This document shows positions 37,010 to 49,600 of a stretch of DNA of 64,000 bases, one piece after another. Positions within the stretch are counted from its first letter, which is position 1; each line of letters opens with the position of its first letter. Under the pieces are notes generated by a model. It saw only the letters and a program-made list of their open reading frames with translations, was not told the DNA's origin and ran no database searches. The stretch is from Prochilodus magdalenae (lineage: Eukaryota; Chordata; Actinopteri; Characiformes; Prochilodontidae), in contig JAMWET010000573.1 in NCBI GenBank assembly GCA_024036415.1, positions 868,001 through 932,000 of the forward strand, in the 5' to 3' direction. The translations under genes and the position numbers were made by a program.

Positions 37010-37190
37010 GGCTATTTCAGGCTGCAGCCGAGACGCCTCCCGTCACCAGTTACCCCCCAATCGCGCTCTGCCCACCAGCCTGAGAGGGCCATCGGGGAGG
37101 AGTGGGCGGGGTAGAGGCCATGTGTACCCAGGCCCTGTGATGCCCCCTCGGGAGTTAGCTGGCTTTCTGGGAAAGTTGTATAAAAATGTG
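37010..37190 (+). promoter_or_regulatory. GC-rich intronic segment with GC box and TATA-like motif
   Basis: A GGGCGGG box at 37104-37110 and TATAAAAA at 37179-37186 lie in a stretch clearly richer in GC than its flanks. The arrangement would suit a promoter firing near 37210, or an enhancer. No donor or coding exon was firmly seen downstream, so this is only a candidate. Confidence 0.25.
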
Positions 37191-38160
37191 GGATCGTTTT
37201 TGGGAATGGCTGAGGAATTCCCCCTCCCCCTCACCATCTCTCACTCAAGCGAGTCTCACACTGTTGTCTTTGTGCTGACCCCCCGATCTTGGCGTTCCCT
37301 ACACAAACACACACACACACATGCCCAACACAGAAATGTACACACACGGAAAAGGGGTTTTGTATTTTCCAGCTGCTTATTCTGGCTTGTGTCTGAGTTA
37401 TATTTAGCTACCCAGCTGACCCCCTGCTGCTTTACTGTGGTTGAGTCAGTGGAGTGTTTGTTGTGGGGAGAATTTCATAGATAGGATTGATAGAAACACT
37501 GTAATGCACCCATTACATGTTCCAGCCAAATGCACTTCCTATTTTTGTGTACTCTGAGATATGATGACATGCACTGATGTTTATTCTCTCTATAACACAG
37601 CCTTTTATTTCTTGAATTTACTCAATACCTGTTCGGGTGCTCTTTGAAAGTAGAAAGTGAATAAATAGTCTAATTCTGTGAATTGATTTGTTTGCCAACT
37701 TAAGCACGTTATGGATGGCATCTTGGTTGCATTGCTGTTACCATGTTCACACAGATACAACCAGATTCTGGACAAGTTGTTTTTCATGTCATTATACTTT
37801 TGAACAGTAAGTGCTTACAAGTAGTGCTGTCACAATTTTTGCATTATTGCCATATCGCAGTAAGTTATTTTCCTCAGCTGTTTGATTTTACAATAATATT
37901 ATGGTGCAAAAAAACTTATATTGGGTGCCTTGAGTTATGGCAAAAACATTCAAATAAAACAAAGGAGAAAATGTACTGGGACATCATGGGGCTTTGAAAA
38001 CAAACAGAATTTCAACTCTAACTTGGTGCTGTAAGATGTTTACAGGGCAGCGCTGACTAAGTATTTTGATTTCATTTTAATTCACTGTTTGTTTCTATGG
38101 AGGCAGGATTGACCAAGATCAAAATCAGCTGCTCAATGCCATTAAGATCATGCCGGCCAA
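37191..38160. other. Putative mrtfb intron 1; nothing recognised
   Basis: No exon, RNA gene or repeat was recognised. Confidence 0.35.

Positions 38161-38233
<73 letters not shown>
38161..38233. repeat. (AC)n microsatellite
   Basis: A pure AC dinucleotide run of about 73 bases. The poly Cys-Val frame on the minus strand is the repeat translated. Confidence 0.97.
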
Positions 38234-38234
<1 letters not shown>

Positions 38235-38884
38235 TGGTTTCTGTGAATAGTGGGGTTATTAAACAGACTTCCCATTATTTCCTGGGGACTTATGCAAACC
38301 TTATCTAAACCTACTACTAGCCTAACCCTAACTCTAAGCTGAACTTCAACCTGACACATACAAAAGCTGGTGCACATACACACACTCATTCACACACTGC
38401 ATTTCAGTGCTGTTACTGTAGCTCGCCAAGACTGTCAGCTGTTAGAATAACCCACCAGCCTATATGTTTCACAAATGCAGTTTCTTATGAGGGTAAACAG
38501 CAAGTAAACAATCGTCTTTGTTGGTTAATGCTAATGGTGGTGTCATACAGTGAGAGCCAACCATTTTTTACATAGTCTTTTTCCAAGCTTAAAAGTAATC
38601 TGTGGGACTGATACGCAGCTTTATGTCCAGGCGTGGTCTGTTACCTCGTTATTTTTATAAAAGTATTGAGATAAAAGGTAGCTATAGTTGATTCCCAGTG
38701 ATGAGTATGCATTTGGTAGGTATTCATGGCAACTCTCGATATGCGGTGGTGCAAAGAGGTCAGAAGTCAAGACAGCTAATGTTAAGACTGTTAAAAAAAA
38801 AAAAAAAAACGCCATTTCAACAATAGTAAGTAATACACTGGTGAACTTGTCACCACCAAAAGGCCTGCGATGCTAAAGAAGACA

Positions 38885-39560
38885 TTTAAAGTGGATGATT
38901 TTAGAATTCCTTCTGGGGCCTTCACAACATCTAGTCAAGGGCATTCTAGGTTCTCGAGGTTGACGTATCGTTGTCAAAGTCTACATCAAGAGACCTCGTC
39001 ATGAATGTAAATACAGAAGATTTAACCTTAAGATGCAAACCACTTGTAACAATCAAGAAAAGAAAGGCCAGCTTAGACTTAGAAAAGCTGCCCAGTTCTG
39101 GAACGAGATTCTTTGAACAGATGAAGCCAAGATTATTTTTATACCAAAATGATTGTAGAAGAAGAGAATGGAGAAGAAATCAAATCATACCACGTCTTCC
39201 ATCAAACATGGAGGGTGGCTTCCAGTGGAAGTGGTTCAGTGGCTTGTATTCCTCATGTGACTGCTGATAGAAGTAGCAGGATGAATTGTAAGGTGTATAG
39301 AGCTGTACCTCAGATTCAGGCAGATGGATAATGGCCCAGAACACATTGAAAGCTAACCAAAAGCTTCTTAAGGCAAGTAAATGGAATGTTCTTAAATGAC
39401 AGAGTCAGTAACCTGACCTCAGCCCAATTGAGCATGCTTTTCACTTACTGAAGACAAAACTGAAGACAGAAAAACCCACAAACAAGCAGCAGCTGAAGGC
39501 AGATGCAGATGTTCCTCAGGGGAGGAAACTCAGCATTTGGGGATTGTGGACTCCAGACTT
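38885..39560 (+). mobile_element. Degraded Tc1-like transposon
   Basis: Consecutive pieces of a vertebrate Tc1-type transposase can be followed across several frames. FRISSGA-like sequence near 38905 is followed by CKPLVTIKKRKA at about 39037-39072. The catalytic region reads L-stop-TDEAK at about 39105, where the usual TGG is TGA. Then come SGSVA, VTADRSSRMN at about 39258-39290, VQMDN-like sequence at about 39320, SPIEHAF at about 39424-39445 and KLKTEKPTNKQQLKADA. Frameshifts and stops make it inactive. It lies in the putative first intron of mrtfb. Confidence 0.8.
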
Positions 39561-41204
39561 TTTTCTCCAGATTTGTATTTACATAGTAAAAATAATTTCT
39601 TTAATTCATGTATGCTACTTTTATGTTGGCGTTATCAGATTACTTTTGATTATCCGTTGTGCTTCTGTTCTCTCACAAAATTGGTCCCAAATATCACTAT
39701 TCTTAGCTCTCACCTCATTGTTAATTTGGTTGACCCACCTACAGGGACCTGGGAAAGCCTAGTGCACCCTCATGCATACAATTCAAGAACGTTCCTCAAC
39801 TAGACTGGTGAAACTTGGCTGTTATCGTGTTATCATTCTGTAGCTGTTGTGATACACAAATCAGAAACTCCAGGTCTGAGCTGGATCTCTCTGTACAAAA
39901 ATGTCTGGGATTTATGAAAATTGCTACTATCATGCCATGTGGCTAACAAAACGATTCCAAAATCAGTATGTTTTGTCTTTCATAATTTTTTTCCACTGAG
40001 TGTAACTAGATCTTTAGAAACTCAAACAGTTGTTTATTAGCCAGTTTATATTTATTCCTTATGGGTATTCAGTTGTTTAATAATATTCCCAATGTCTATG
40101 TGTAACCAGTGTTATGGGCTGCTCTGTGACTGAAGCCAAATTTCTTTGTATGTTCAGACATACTTGTCTAATGATGCCTAATTCTGATTCTCATTATCAC
40201 CAGCGTCCTCTTTATAGGACTCCTCAGGGACACGGGAACTGTTTACACTATGCACTCCATCATGTGTGTCACTTCCTGTTCTAGGTGGAGGCAGGACACG
40301 TCCTTCTGCACCATGCCCTTGCAAGCCAAGGCACAGCAGGCACCGTGCTCTCTCAGCCCTGCCTGGACCCAGACCTTTTTCCCCTTACTTTGCTGTTGCC
40401 AGGGCAATTACAGCTCATTCTGGCAAGCCTTTCTCCTCCAAAAAATCTCGGATCTCATCACAATTTGAGGTTCCGAAATTGCACTCCAGGAAGACGAAGC
40501 ACAAGTTGTGCGTCAGCCAAAGGCACTGATTGCTCAAATCCTGCAAGCCCCTACCGTGAGGTCTTTTTTAGTAGTGTTGAGTAAGACTAAGGCACAGTGT
40601 TTTCCTGCAGCCAAGAAAGCAGTCCCTGGCTTAGCTGTCCATGCGGGTCCTGTATATCTGAACAGGTTAAGACATCCATCAGGCTGTTGTTTTAATTTGC
40701 AGGAGATAACAGGATCACTGTGCTCACTGGGTCATTTAATCCAACCTTCTGCAGAAAAATGAATCTGTTTTAACTCAGTTAAGCCTGTAGACCTTGTACA
40801 TCTTGAAAATGAAAAGGCGTATCATCCGTTCCTCATAGAAATCAAAAGCGATAGAACGTGTGTGCACCAGAGCTGCAGGTCTGCGGATCTGATCAGAGCC
40901 CACATATGCAAAAAGAAAAGAGTGAGTAATTTATACACTGATATACTGTTATAAACTGCTGGACTGCATTAGTAGAGTCGTTGTGTGGAAGTGCACTTTA
41001 ATGAATTTTTAGGCCTGCCTTTGTGAGAAGGATGTGTTTCTGCAGGGACTGGAGCATGCAGTATAATCTCTGATAGCGCAGGGGAGGCTTCCGTGGACTT
41101 GTTTTCCATATCTCCTAATGGGCTCTTCAGTGGAGAGGCTCTCATCCATAAATATCTGGCCCGCTATTGTTTAGCGCGATTTATCAGTACATGACCAGAT
41201 TACA
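39561..41204. other. Putative mrtfb intron 1; one exon-like open stretch
   Basis: From the acceptor-like TTCCTGTTCTAG (ending 40284) to a donor-like CTACC|GTGAGG near 40555, all three + frames are largely open and the sequence is GC-richer. No motif was recognised. The rest holds nothing I can name. Confidence 0.25.
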
Positions 41205-41218
41205 GTTTCCATAGCAAC
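41205..41218. promoter_or_regulatory. RFX-type X-box
   Basis: GTTTCC-AT-AGCAAC matches the X-box consensus (GTNRCC/GTYNCC, short spacer, RGYAAC) bound by RFX factors. It lies in non-repetitive intronic sequence. Function is inferred from the motif alone. Confidence 0.4.
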
Positions 41219-41478
41219 TGCATTTGATTAGAGCCAAACAACTCTGTTTTGATGCTCTGATGAGTTTACTTACAGCATGAGGGGGAAATTTTAGGTGAAG
41301 TCTGTAACTTCATAAAGTGCTCATTTCTGTGGCTATTTATCCCTCTGTTTTAAATTCAGACAGGGGAAACGTGTCTGCAGAACAGATTCAGGTTCGGATC
41401 ACTGCTAGACGGTTTCATGTGAATGGAGTTGTGCAGTCCTCAGGGGTGCAATAAGCTTTATTTTGAAGTGGTTAGGAG

Positions 41479-41480
<2 letters not shown>

Positions 41481-41513
<33 letters not shown>
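41481..41513. repeat. (GT)n microsatellite
   Basis: Sixteen GT units in a row. Confidence 0.95.
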
Positions 41514-41514
<1 letters not shown>

Positions 41515-43343
41515 ATGATTAATGGCTCTCGTTACAGCAGTTTTCTGGACTCTTTTAAAAGCACTCAACTTTTCATAGGATTTTCATGTGTTTGTAGATT
41601 TCCATGGCTATAAAAGATATGCAACTTCTTCCACGTTTTAAGGTGTTGTCACTGCCAGTCACCCTTGAGCCCCAAGGTAGTCATGATAATTATGCTCGGC
41701 TGTAGTGTGCAATTTGTCACAGTTGTTAAAAATTTTCGTTGTTGCTTTGAATCTCCATCATTTTGACATATGACCGTTCAACCTCATGCTGGTCTGATGG
41801 CTATAAAACAGCTGTTAGTGTTCCCTCTGGAGTACTTGACATTACTGAATAGTTCCAAAAGATTAGAAGTGGCTGCACCCTTGCTAAAGATAAGCAAAAA
41901 TATTTGTTTCATGTCATTTTGAACTTGCACTGACATATGTAACAATGTCAAACCTTTCTGAATAAAAAAAAAACATCATATAGAAATAAATACTGGCAGT
42001 GTAAAACAAAGTCAGTCTCACACCCAATTCACAAGTCTTTAGGATTCTAAGTAGCCAAACACCCTTTATCATCCAACAGTGATAAAGGAGTCCAACCGTT
42101 GTTGACCTTTGTGAAACAATAGATTTACATGTGAAAAATGTTAAACTGCCCACACTATGAGATCTGCGCACTTCCAGAACCAGGAAGTGAGAAAATTGGC
42201 ACTGATCTATTACACCCTGGCCGTCACCTGTTTCAGCGTCTTTCCTCGGACCGGTGCTTTAGCCAAATAAGAATCAAGACAGCCAGGCTACAGGAAAGCT
42301 TTTCATGAGCACACTCATGAACAGTTGGATCACTACCATACACATTACAGATCCACATTGCTCTTGAAATACATAAATACCTACAGTCTATATTACTTTT
42401 TACACTTTCTGTTCTTCCTCATTGTGCTTCTTATCTATCTTATTTATCTTGGTAATAGTACCACACACTTCTCCATCCTCTGTACTTGATGTCTCAGATT
42501 AGTGCTTCTTCTTATATTTCACTTTTATAAACTTTAACTTGGTCTGCCTCTACATCCTGACTGCTGCACTCAGCACTTCAGTATAAATATATTGTGTTTG
42601 TATATCCAGATAATGTACGGTTTACAGGTATGCAAGGTGTGTGGGTATCTGTGATAAAAATGTGTGTTTTATACTCTTGTGAAATGTCACACTCTGGGCA
42701 CCGTGACCTACAGTAACAAAAAACAAATTCCTTGTATGTGAACATACTTAGCCATTTAAAGCTTGATTCTGATTCTGAGAGGGCCAGTTCAGAAGGCAAA
42801 ACATTTCTGGAGTTGGTTACTTTCTCACTTCACCATATTTCCAATAACTACAGTATAACTACAGTAAGATGCCATCTCCACAACAACGAACATTTGAAAG
42901 GTTTATGGAAAGAAAGCATCTGCTTTCCTATAAATGTGACGCTGATGTCGAGGACCAGTCCTTTTATCACCATTTTGTTTTGTTTTCATTCATGGTGAAT
43001 GGCCCAAAAAAAAACCATTTCAGCAATCCAAATCATATGTCCAAATCTGCATGAAAGTAACTAACTACAGGATAAAGGTTTTTAGTGTTCTAGTCCCTTG
43101 ACATAAACTCCCTATGGTTTTAGTCAACACTTTGTATGTACAATATATAATCGTAACCTACCATAGGGATCTAGCACAAGTATATTAAAGCATGTATCAC
43201 TATACCGGCTAGCATATTCAGGCTTTGGAAACTTATTGTTGCTTCTTGTGACTTATTAATAAATAAAGTCATAAACTGGGCATTACTGATTTTACAGTTT
43301 CCATTATTAAGCTACTAAATAGTTCATATTCAATCTGTTTCAG
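41514..43343. other. Putative mrtfb intron 1; nothing recognised
   Basis: No exon, RNA gene or repeat was recognised. Confidence 0.35.
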
Positions 43344-43417
43344 AGTCGCAATGACCTAGTGAGCGTTGAGACCATTATCAAAAGAAAGGATCTCCTTCTG
43401 TACTTTTTCAGTGGCAG
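43344..43417 (+). other. Candidate 74-nt cassette exon in mrtfb intron 1
   Basis: The acceptor-like CAATCTGTTTCAG ends at 43343 and a strong donor, GGCAG|GTAAGA, follows 43417. One frame is open throughout (SRNDLVSVETIIKRKD). Its phase does not match the mrtfb exon at 53310 in an obvious way, so it would more likely be an untranslated exon, or chance. Confidence 0.25.
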
Positions 43418-46370
43418 GTAAGATTCCACTTGTGGATCATTTTCTAAGACATACTTTTATGGAACACACACGCACAGGGAGCTGTTGCGAAATGCCTTTT
43501 TATCTGTTTTGTGCATCTTTGAGTATTAAATTGCAAAGTTGGGATGTTTCAGATGTATTGAATTTTCCCTTGGAAAATATTTTCTGGTTCACATCTAACA
43601 GGAATCCCAGACCTACACGGATTAGATTGTAAAAGCACTCCCAAGTCAGTGTACCAACAATCACCTGCAGTGAATATTAGGCTGGAGAGATCTGAATGTG
43701 ATCTACCTTTCAAAACAGAAACACTGATAGTACCTTCCTCCACCAGAGGGCTACAGAGGGCTACAACGCCATCTGCTGATCTTCTTCACATTTTCCCCTT
43801 TAGTATTATGGGACCTAAATGATCAAAGATTGTTTCAGGACTAGGCGATACTGTATTTTAAGTGTGTTCAGTAATTCCAAGAATTAGCCTCCTTCTGTTG
43901 CTTTGTATCTCGTCCAGCAGCATCTTTTGGCTGTATTTTTAATACTTCCACACACCTACACTGTGTGTGAACCCTGCTGCCACTTTTCGGCAGCTGTGGG
44001 CTACGTGGCTTCAAAAGGCTGTGGCCCACAGGGATCTGCCCCTAGTTTTCCCACCATCCGCCCTGCTAAGCACCAAGCCCCAGAGAGAGGTTAATGATGA
44101 CGAGAAGGAGGTGGGTGTTATTTGGGATATCCCTGCGTGAAAAAATAACAAGGAAAAACAGCCCAATTATATTCAGCTGTATTCAATTACTTACTTTTCC
44201 TTTAGTCATTTCTTCCTAGTTTGCAGCTGATGAAATGGGAAGGTCACTATCGTCTACTAATAACTGATCTGCCTTAGATCTATTTAGAAAACTCAATGTA
44301 AATATTATATGTAATGCATGAAGCTGAACAAAGAGAAAGTGTTTGTAGTCTCACACCTTAGTCCAAGCCATTATCCAAATCCCAGTCCGGCTAGTCCTTC
44401 AGTGAAAAAGAGTCTCATAGAGATATTATTTTTGAGATCTTTGTTGTGTTACCAAGGCAGACATATATCTTGGTCAAAACTTGGCAAGAAAGGATAAACT
44501 TGGCAAGAAAGAGTGAGGTGGCCAAATGAAGCATTCATTCTGACAGGAGCAAACTACACCCATCGGTCCAGCAAATATGTCTCATCCTGTCAGAAGCCCT
44601 CTTTGATTTCCACTCTTTTAATTCATCAAGGTGAGAAGCAGCTTCTGTTTCAGAACAGACGTCAACCTGGATATTTTCCTCCTTTAGATTCAGTTACACC
44701 ATAAGCCACGGTGGCCAGAAGAGGCTGTCTTCAATTGCACCATCTGGGTAGATGTGCAGACTGGGATTCTCATCCAGTTTAGGTTCTAAGTAAGTGGTTT
44801 TAGAGTTATGTTGTTGCTGGCAACCTACAAAATTTGTCTTGCTGCCTCGGAGAGCAGGGACATAGCCTGTATCAATTAGGTGGTTCAGGTTTGAAACCTC
44901 GTTATTCTGTGCTCTGTGTCATGGAGGGTTTGAATGATTCACTGGTAATGAATGTGTTGCTTATGGGTTTTTGGAAAACCACAGGACTTTTGTTGATATT
45001 TTTCAGAGACTGAGCTCAGAGATCATAAATTCATGAAATACATTTTCTGAAAAAAACAAGCAAATTAGCGCTGTGCCGAATGACTTATGTTTCGTTCCAT
45101 GTCAGATAGAAATTCCCTGGCACGCTTCTGTCAAAAATGAGACAAACGCAAAAAATGTGATGATCAAATGAGAATTTGACACTCCAAAGGAACTTGAAGC
45201 CAGTGGAAATACGTATTTGTTTCTTTGTCAAATTAAGGTTAAATAAAGCCAATACAGTATTGTTGCAACTTTGTTGCAAATTAACCCTGGTCATTCACTG
45301 AGCCAAATCGCAATGGGCAGATTGCTTTCAGAGTGATTTCTTTGTGTTTGTGCACCAAGCAGTTACCAAGCAACTTCTTACCATAAAGCATTTGCCACCG
45401 CCACATCCATTTTTAAAGTTCCTTCCAAGTACAAGTGACATAGAATAAGAAAATAATTAATAGGGATTAATGGTTACTGTAACACAGAGAAATCCAAGTG
45501 CAGGCATTGCTGTGATTGAGAGCCAACTGGGGAACATGTTAAGGAAAAATGTCATGTATAATAAGGACATATGTAAATGCCTTGATGTTCAAATTTTACC
45601 TTGAATTTTTACTAACTATGCTGCTAACTGTCACAGCATTCAGAATACACATATACCAAGCTGTTAGAGTCCTTTAGTCAGTGTTTGCATTTTTTTTCCT
45701 TTTACTTTCCAAACTCAATATGTACATTACTTTTCAGATTAGATGGTCAAAACTGGTTTCCATCAGAAAAACTGTTGCTGTGATATTTTGTAGTCATTAA
45801 ATTGATATGCTAAATAAATAAATACTAAATGTTCTCAGCAATCAGTCAGAAAGAACAGCAGCTGAAGGTAAAAAGGTAATTTTACCCATATGATCCACAT
45901 TTTCCACTTAAAATGTGTAAATGTGTCTTACTAACCAGAGTTTCCAGTGAACCTGTGATCAGCTGATTATTGTATTTTGAACAGGATTGACAAAAGCAGA
46001 TAATTTGGATTTGGTACACTTGGCACAGAGCTTCTAACAACCAAATATCACTTATTGACAGAAACCATACAAGACATACTGTGCATGTAGTTCTGTGTAC
46101 TGTATTATATATGGTAAAGTAGTGAAACATGCTTGTGTCATATTACTGTGTATAACTACTGTAATAAAGTGTGATCAGGGGCACAATGACTACTTAGCAT
46201 TCATCCAGTCATTCGTTCTTTCTTTCACATAAAGAGCGTGGGCATGTTCGCAATAGAAGTAACCCATCTTGCTTGTGATAGAACAAATAGCTTTCGATCA
46301 CTCCACCCAAAATTGTTAATGGTGGTAATGGTTCCAAAACAATGCCGTCTTTTTTACTTCTCTTTTCCAG
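43418..46370. other. Putative mrtfb intron 1; nothing recognised
   Basis: No exon, RNA gene or repeat family was recognised. Confidence 0.35.
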
Positions 46371-46602
46371 ACCACTCTCTGAGGTTCCCACAATTTGCTG
46401 GCTCCACCCCCTCCTTATTTCAAGGGAGACCCTTGCTCCCCCCTTAAAGGAGGAGACATGGAGCCTCAAGGGAGTCTGGGAGCAGAGGGAGAACAGGGGG
46501 TCCTGGTTCCGAGCCCCAGGAGCGATGCTGTGACCCATGACTTGGAGGAGCTGTCTCTGCAGCCCAGTCAGAGTCTTCCACCCATTCAGGAGCGCAAGAA
46601 CG
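46371..46602 (+). CDS. mrtfb: mrtfb first coding exon (start ATG 46458)
   Basis: A strong acceptor, CTTCTCTTTTCCAG, ends at 46370. The frame contains a TGA at 46380-46382, so the start is ATG 46458, in a good context (GAC before, G after). It encodes 48 residues, starting MEPQGSLGAE, with HDLEELSLQPSQ and PPIQERKN near the end. The same pattern is known at the N-terminus of long MRTFB. Donor ACG|GTGAGT follows at 46603; the exon ends in phase 1. Confidence 0.88.
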
Positions 46603-49600
46603 GTGAGTGAATTTATAGGCTCAGACCCTGAAAGAGCAGTGTAACACAACGACACCACTCTACTTCCTACTTCCTCATCATCTGTTAAACTCCAGCCCTG
46701 TTTTGACACTGAGAAAATAAGCCCCTCCAGACAGCTGAAAAATTTGTTTGTGGAGAGAGAAGTGGGGGAATTACGCTGGAATTGCATGCAGACGCCAACA
46801 TATAATCATGGCTTAAACGGCCCTTTAACTCTTGTCCAGAGGTTTTTTGGCTCGTTTCAGGGTGCGTGACTGGTAAACTAATATGATATATCTTTGTGTC
46901 AACCACAATCGCCAGATCCTCCAAAAATCGAAGAGTCACGGACCTGTGCTGATCGTTGTCACTGCTTGACTTCCCTGGTGCTGAAAAGTTTCACTGTGTT
47001 CTTGAGACCTCCAGCCACTGTGACTTCATGTTCCCTCGGTCACCTCCATGGCCATTTTTATTCAGTTCTCACAATCATGGCCAAAGCTCCATGCTGGAAA
47101 TGTTTTACTGGCATGTGAACTGTAATGAGAGGGCACAGAGGGGCTGGTCCGACTGGCAGGCTGGCACTGAACCATGGTCTGTTAGCCACTGACATTTTCA
47201 TATACAACTGGCCCCTGGGACCTACCAGTGCAGTGGGTGTTATTCTTCCAGTGGCCATCACTCCCCAAGAGAAGACCGCTTGAGGAGAGAATGTCAGCGA
47301 ATCATCAAGGCTGCAGGGTCATTTGTTGAGTCATTTGTTGAGTTCAGCTACCCCCCCCCCCGCAGTCTCCACTCAGATCCCATATTATTTGGCTACCCTC
47401 AGGCCCAGCCCAGCCCAGCCCAAACCATCCCTGCTCCCTAGAAATGCAGTTGAAACCATGACTGGCTGAGGTTGTTATCACAAAAATGAAAGAAGAATGT
47501 CTTTGTTTGTTTTCGCTGGTTCATGTCTGGCAAATCATTACTGAAAAGGCTTGACCTCTGGCACTCAGAAAATAAAGGGTTCCAAGTAACATGGGGTATC
47601 ATAATATTCACACGGTACACAGGACTTGAGATGATATCGCTGGGGTATGTCAGCTTTGACGTTGTGAGAGATTTTGGACTACTGGAATGAATTAGTTTGA
47701 ATTTAAGTGTGTAGTCTAAATGTTCATTCTATCAATTCGAATTTCTGTTGGCCTGCAATGTCAGTACAGTCACTGCAGCATATACTCACCTTGTGATTGA
47801 TTCTTTAGCTGTGAGCTACAGTGACATCCCACTCTCTTTGACAGATTTCGTCCAGTCTTCCTCCAAAAGTCTTTTCTTTGCAGATGCATTTTACATTTTC
47901 TAACACTCACATTTTTGTAGTGCTGGAAAAGCATTATGTTGTTATTTATCATGCCTCTTCTTATGTATTCTTCTTATCGTTATTCTACAGTTTTCTGCAT
48001 AGAGCCTAAACCGCTTAACCTACAGACTTTGTTTAAACTGCCTTTGGGAGATCTCTTCAACGAGGGATGTGCTAAGTAATTTTGGAGTTGATTGGATTTG
48101 TCTTTTTTTTTCTTCTTCTTCTTTTTTTTCTCTCTCTTTCGCTTACTGCCATATGCACATATCCGCAAAAACTTGCTTACACATGCGCTCGCACACACTT
48201 TGACTACAACCCCAGGAAAATCCATGTTTTCTTTGTAATTAGATTCAAGTTACTCATCTGGGTAGACTGTGTACATGTACACTATGTCCTAAGATGAGCT
48301 TTGCAGTGTCCACTAAATATGCATATGTAGTACCTGTTTCACTTATTTCTGCCTGCTCTGCATATAGTTCTACTTTAGTGGCATAGCATGCTGGGGAGTG
48401 TTGCATTGAGGTATATCAGTCACCCATGCTCATTAGAAGATTAGGACTACGCTTAACAGATAGGTTTACTAAGTGGCATCAAACTTGATGGATTTAATGT
48501 AGCATTCAATTGTTAAATTAAAATAGTTCACCGGGTAAGATGTGAGTAAGTCTAAAGGGTTTTTAACATCCAGAATCAAGGATGTAGACATTGCTGCCTA
48601 ATCTTGTCAGCACTGACTCACTACCAGAGTACCAAAGAGTGGTCAGTAACTGGCTGGAAATTTCAGCCATTCACCCTTTATCACTCTACTGTTGTACTTT
48701 CTGCATACTGTCTGATTTTTTGGAGATTTCTCGATTGCCCTTATAAAAAGGTCTTGTTTTGTTTGGCCTCTGTCTGTGTCGCCCAAAAATGTTCCCCTAG
48801 GAAATCCAAAAATGTGTTGCCTAAGTGGCATGTAGAAATGATTCCAGTACATTTTTTGCTTTCTGCTTTTTTTGGAATAACTATCTGTCCAACCGACTAA
48901 AAATACTGAAGCATTAAAGTATTTGTTTTCACAGCAGTTATGAAAACAGCAACAGGGCAGTGGAAACTTAATGCAATTTTGCAAGGCAACCTACACTTTT
49001 TTTCTATTTTAATTTAAGCTCAAATTTAAAACATTTGCATGTCCAGTAAACCCAAAACAGTGAGGACTAGTATCTGTTTCTACCTCCACACAGTGACAGA
49101 GATAAACACTTCTGTCTCATGTGACAGTATGTGTTTGTTTTTGCTATTTTTGTTCAGTGACATGTTTGGGCAGAGGAAGCATTTATGGTTGGTTTTCTGT
49201 GGATGTGCTGGAGCACATACAGAAAATTTGTTAATGGGGGAAAAGAAGAAAGTGAAACTTGTGTCTATGGCTCACTGATTTTGCATAAACTTTCTCATAT
49301 TAAAGTTCAGTCATGTTCGAGGGCCCCCTTTAAGGAGAGCAAAGTGTTAACAGAGAGACTTGACTTGTGTGGCCCTGCCCCCAGCAGCTGATTGGCTGAG
49401 CTCAGAGTACAGCGGGTGTAAGCAGGGCTGAGAGAGAGTGTGTGTGCGTGTGTGTGAGTGAGAGAGAGAGTGAGAAAATGAGAGAGTGGGAGGGAACAAG
49501 TTCAGCTCAGCTTGTACTAACTCGTTGCTGTTCCTGACAAACCGCAACGCTCAGTAGCAGACCTCTCGCTGATCCATGGGACTCCAGACTCGGCCACTGT

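Noticed and set aside
38072..38389. Cys-Val-rich 105-codon frame
   Set aside because: It reads through a pure (AC)n microsatellite.
46209..46787. 192-codon minus-strand frame
   Set aside because: It is antisense to the first mrtfb coding exon and flanking intron, has no motif, and the + strand exon has matching splice sites and homology.
49420..49500. Microsatellite-only explanation of the GT/GA leader before the alternative exon
   Set aside because: The repeat is short, and the flanking CCAAT box, in-frame stop, ATGs and phase-correct donor argue for a real first exon with a repetitive 5' UTR.
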